DNA from: Streptomyces canus
GTDB lineage: Bacteria > Actinomycetota > Actinomycetes > Streptomycetales > Streptomycetaceae
Length of the DNA: 64,000 nt
Reading direction: 5' to 3'
Assembly (NCBI RefSeq): GCF_041435015.1
Contig: NZ_CP107989.1
Span: 7,564,001-7,628,000 of the forward strand
In this document: positions 61,301-64,000 of the stretch, piece after piece
Layout of the letters: every line of letters starts with the position of its first letter
How positions within the stretch are numbered: the stretch's first letter is position 1
Program-made: the position numbers and the translations under genes
The notes under the pieces: generated by a model
Seen by the model: only the letters and a program-made list of their open reading frames with translations
Databases searched by the model: none
Told to the model about the DNA's origin: nothing

Positions 61301-63540
61301 CTTGCGAGCAGTGGCTCCAGGAAGCGGCTGGGCGTTCCGTGCCAGAAGATCGCCAGCGAATCGCGTGAACGGGTGGCCGCGACGAAGAGGAGGGAGCGGG
61401 CCCGCTGAAGTTCACGGCGGTAACGCAGCGCGTCTGTGCGCCGCATACCGATCACCTCTGTGCGCGGCACAAGGCCTTCGCTCACCCCGGCGATGATCAT
61501 GCGCTGGTACTCAAGTCCCTTGAACCGGAACATCGTGCCGATGTGCACACCGTCATCGCCGCGTGGGCCGTCCGGGCCGATCTCCACCGCACGGATGCCG
61601 GACTGGGCCAGCGACACCGCGACTTGTTGAGCCATGGCGTTGGTGGGCACGCAGATGGCGATCTGCTCCAGGGGGATGTCGTCCCACTGGGAGATCAGTT
61701 CGGTGATCGCCTCGCGTTCGGCCTCCCAGTCGGCGCTCGGGTGGAGTTCGGGCACTGCGCCGTTCAGGACGGACCGGTATCCGGCCAGAGTCTCCGCGTT
61801 GCCGTCGAGGTCGTCGAACGACTCGCCGCTCAGCACCCCGAGTGCCGAGCCGAGGATCTGCCGGGTGGTCCGGTAACTGAGGGTGAGCTTGGCGGACCGG
61901 CCGCGGATGTTGATGCCGAGGCTGCCCAGGGTCACCTGGTTGTTGTAGATGCGCTGGTGGGTGTCGCCGACGAGGAAGATGTCGTTGCGGTCTCTGGCGA
62001 CCATGGCGCGCAGCATCTTCCAGTGCCCCGGCCGAAGGTCCTGGGCCTCATCCACGACGATGTGCCGGTAGCGGTAGCGCAGCCATCCGGCTGAACCGTC
62101 CTGGAGGTGGATGTTGTCCAGGCCGCCATGCTCCGCGCGTTGCTGCTCGACGATCTGCATGCGCCGCTCACGCTCCGTCTCCAGCCGCGCGGCCCGCTCG
62201 GCGACCTGCGCCCACGTCTGGCGCCCGAGACTGTCCAGCCGCTGGGTGAACTTCTCGGCCAGCTGCCAGATCTCGGCTCGCTCGGGCCGGGTGATGTTCC
62301 GTCCCCGGCCCGCCCGACGCGCCCGGAAGTAGTCGGTGCGGGAAGCAACGGCCTGGCCGAGGATCACTTGTGTCCACTCGTCCTGGAGGAACTCCGCGTC
62401 CCAGGTCGTCTCACCGAGCTCGTCGAGCATGGCGCGCCACTCGCGGAGCACCTGATTGTCGTCGATCGTCTGCTTGGTGCTGCCGGGCTCCGCCTCCCGG
62501 ACCACGCGCAGTGCCAGTTGGTCGACATGGCTGATGTCCACGCGGGACAGCAGCCGCTCGCCACCGAGTTCCAGCAGCCGCGCACGGAGGTCCGCCGCGA
62601 GGTTCTTGTTGTACGTGGTCAGCAGCACCTGCTTGGTGCGGCCCTGGGGGAGTTGCTCGACCAGATGCTTCACGCGGTGCAGGGCGACGATGGTCTTGCC
62701 TGTCCCCGGGCCGCCGCCGACGCGGGCCGGACCGGAGTAGTCACGCTCGACCAGCTTGGACTGCGTGGGGTGCAGGAACACCTTCCAGCGCCCGAAGTCC
62801 TCGCCTTCCAAGGCCTCCCGCAGCGCCTCGTCAGTGGTGGTGACCATCGTCGCCGGGCGTTCGGCGGCGGTCTGGAAGTCCTCGGTGTCGACCGGTTCGG
62901 GTGCGGCGACCGGGGCCGTCACCTGCTCCAGCACGTCCTCGTACGACGTGCCATCGAAGAGCGACAGCAGGATCTCGCCGGTCAGCTGCGGCGCGTACTC
63001 GCTGAGTCCGAGCAGTTGTTCCTCGGTGGTGAGCGTGCGGATCACCGGTACGAGCGGCTCGGCCACGCCGAGGTCGGTGAGCTGCTGGTCCGAAAATAGT
63101 GCGAACAGCGGTTCCGGCTGCGCGGTTTCAGGCTGCGCACGGGGAGTCGGCCCGGCTGTCGGCGGGGCGGTTGCCGTCCGCCTGAGGACGCTCTCCTCGA
63201 CGACCTGGAGGTCGACGTACTCGATGCCGCCGGTGACCTGGTTGATGCCATAGGAGAGGCGGTCGAGGTTCTCGTAGACCTCTTTGCGGTGCTTGACCGA
63301 GACGATCAGCCAGTCACTGTCGGCGAGGCGCAGCAGCAGGGCGCGGTACTCGTCGTTGACGCGCGCGGACCAGAGCCTGCTGTCGCCCTTCAGCTGCTTC
63401 AACTGGAGGCCGGTGGCCTGCGGGTTCGCCTTGAACTTGTGCTGGAAGTCGTACAGCGCGCCCTTGACCGTCCGGGGGAGCTTGAGGATCTCCTTGTCGG
63501 CCTTGTCGAGCAGACGCAGGGTCACGCTCGCGGTGTTCAT
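61297..63540 (-). CDS. RelE-like toxin domain fused to a UvrD/Rep-type helicase
   Basis: Protein of 747 aa. Residues 1-110 have the RelE/ParE fold: ADKEILKLPRTVKGALYDFQ, then LKQLKGDSRLWSARVNDEYR and VSVKHRKEVYENL, the usual toxin C-terminal motif. Residues about 110-240 are a linker with a small helical domain (LFALFSDQQLTDLGVAEPLV...). Residues about 255-747 are a superfamily 1 helicase: Walker A GGGPGTGKTIVAL (275-287), DEAQD (497-501), GDTHQRIY, LSYRTTRQIL, GTMFRFKGLEYQRM and VAATRSRDSLAIF. A DNA helicase joined to a ribonuclease-toxin-like fold suggests a DNA-sensing or defence role (inference). The upstream gene overlaps it by ATGA. Confidence 0.9.
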   Translation of the reverse strand: MNTASVTLRLLDKADKEILKLPRTVKGALYDFQHKFKANPQATGLQLKQLKGDSRLWSARVNDEYRALLLRLADSDWLIVSVKHRKEVYENLDRLSYGINQVTGGIEYVDLQVVEESVLRRTATAPPTAGPTPRAQPETAQPEPLFALFSDQQLTDLGVAEPLVPVIRTLTTEEQLLGLSEYAPQLTGEILLSLFDGTSYEDVLEQVTAPVAAPEPVDTEDFQTAAERPATMVTTTDEALREALEGEDFGRWKVFLHPTQSKLVERDYSGPARVGGGPGTGKTIVALHRVKHLVEQLPQGRTKQVLLTTYNKNLAADLRARLLELGGERLLSRVDISHVDQLALRVVREAEPGSTKQTIDDNQVLREWRAMLDELGETTWDAEFLQDEWTQVILGQAVASRTDYFRARRAGRGRNITRPERAEIWQLAEKFTQRLDSLGRQTWAQVAERAARLETERERRMQIVEQQRAEHGGLDNIHLQDGSAGWLRYRYRHIVVDEAQDLRPGHWKMLRAMVARDRNDIFLVGDTHQRIYNNQVTLGSLGINIRGRSAKLTLSYRTTRQILGSALGVLSGESFDDLDGNAETLAGYRSVLNGAVPELHPSADWEAEREAITELISQWDDIPLEQIAICVPTNAMAQQVAVSLAQSGIRAVEIGPDGPRGDDGVHIGTMFRFKGLEYQRMIIAGVSEGLVPRTEVIGMRRTDALRYRRELQRARSLLFVAATRSRDSLAIFWHGTPSRFLEPLLAS

Positions 63541-64000
63541 CGGTGGGGCTCCCCCTGAGTCGTTCCGGTCGTTCCGTCTTCTCGCTGATCACGATGCCTG
63601 CCGGGCGCATATGGTTGCGGTTGCGCGGCCAGCCGTTCCGCCAGGTCTCCGGCCGTCCACTCACTCGCGGGACGTACGTCCCACCCCGCGCTGACGAACG
63701 CGGCGTCCCGGTCCTGAGCCTCGTAGTCCGGATCGGAGCCAACGGGACGGGGCGCCAGGACCACGGCGATCCTGCGGTCCGGCCAGGCGAGTTCGGCCAT
63801 CCAGCCGCGGTCGTCGAGCTCGAAGCCGGCGACGGGCACGGGTGCCGCCATCGAGGCGAGCGCCACTGCCAGCAGCTGGAGTCCGGGCTCGTCCGGATCG
63901 AGGTACTCCAGCACGGAGTCCCAGCCGGTGGTCGCGGGCGCGCTTCCGCTCGGCTCCGTCGCGGTCGGCGTCGCCTCAGGAGCCTCCCGGAAGTCCGGCT
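63537..64000 (-). CDS. C-terminal part of an unidentified protein, coupled to the RelE-UvrD gene (5' end beyond window)
   Basis: The frame is open to base 64000, so only the last roughly 153 residues are seen. They include TTGWDSVLEYLDPDEPGLQL, then VAGFELDDRGWMAELAWPDR and RIAVVLAPR...DRDAAFVSAGWDVRPASEW. The pattern (acid, then a strand with A-W-P-D-R-R-I-A, later GW-V-R) is reminiscent of a small restriction-endonuclease-like (Vsr/MutH-type) nuclease end, but I cannot name it. It overlaps the helicase gene by ATGA, so the two proteins are made together. The real start lies outside the window. Confidence 0.7.
   Translation of the reverse strand, partial: PDFREAPEATPTATEPSGSAPATTGWDSVLEYLDPDEPGLQLLAVALASMAAPVPVAGFELDDRGWMAELAWPDRRIAVVLAPRPVGSDPDYEAQDRDAAFVSAGWDVRPASEWTAGDLAERLAAQPQPYAPGRHRDQREDGTTGTTQGEPHR

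Overview
The window looks like a Streptomyces chromosome. It has very high GC with strong third-position GC bias, many GTG starts, ATGA/GTGA start-stop overlaps inside operons, and small proteins typical of the genus (SPW_0924-like, DUF6343-like, DUF3068-like). It also carries the genus-typical intergenic element around GGGGCGCGGGGAACTGCGCG. All family names come from reading motifs and from memory. No search was run.

Positions 1-8706 hold a block resembling the KstR2-controlled steroid C/D-ring (HIP) degradation genes of Mycobacterium and Rhodococcus. It contains a fadE30-like acyl-CoA dehydrogenase (cut by the left edge), ipdF-, kstR2- and fadA6-like genes, a coupled operon echA20-ipdA-ipdB-ipdC, and two further SDR genes. 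Both divergent promoters carry the same CAAA/TTTG palindrome, a near match to the remembered KstR2 box. Positions 8722-12367 hold a zinc-metallopeptidase-like protein, a GH35 beta-galactosidase and a divergent AraC regulator. A 41-bp tandem repeat array follows (12364-13040), then chorismate mutase, a receiver-only response regulator and aminopeptidase N.

Positions 16786-20800 hold a PLP decarboxylase translationally coupled to a SidA/IucD-type N-monooxygenase, followed by an SGNH hydrolase. This looks like part of a hydroxamate pathway without its acyltransferase and synthetase, and the decarboxylase reading frame contains a copy of the Streptomyces intergenic repeat. Next come a Tat-exported 5'-nucleotidase, a SIMPL-domain protein, pyruvate kinase, an HTH-LAGLIDADG gene broken by a 5-bp duplication, an unusual short tRNA read as CAA, an ANTAR response regulator, and the liv branched-chain amino-acid ABC operon.

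Positions 32654-51516 are mostly conserved core. They hold a hotdog thioesterase, a YdeP-type molybdopterin oxidoreductase, polA, a DUF4184-like membrane protein, a lytic transglycosylase behind a long structured leader, small membrane proteins, hrpB, a methyltransferase, rpsA, a PAC2 protein, coaE and a TPR protein.

Positions 51530-64000 hold assorted genes: an acyltransferase-like protein, DoxX, an S4 RNA-binding protein, UDG and a proline iminopeptidase. A GntR/FCD regulator is divergent from an NCS1 permease and a single-cysteine Asp/Glu-racemase relative, with a palindromic operator between. Then come GNAT, RidA, a nucleotidyltransferase, a RelE-like toxin domain fused to a UvrD-type helicase, and a coupled gene running off the right edge. 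That last pair is the best candidate in the window for an undescribed (possibly defence-related) system.
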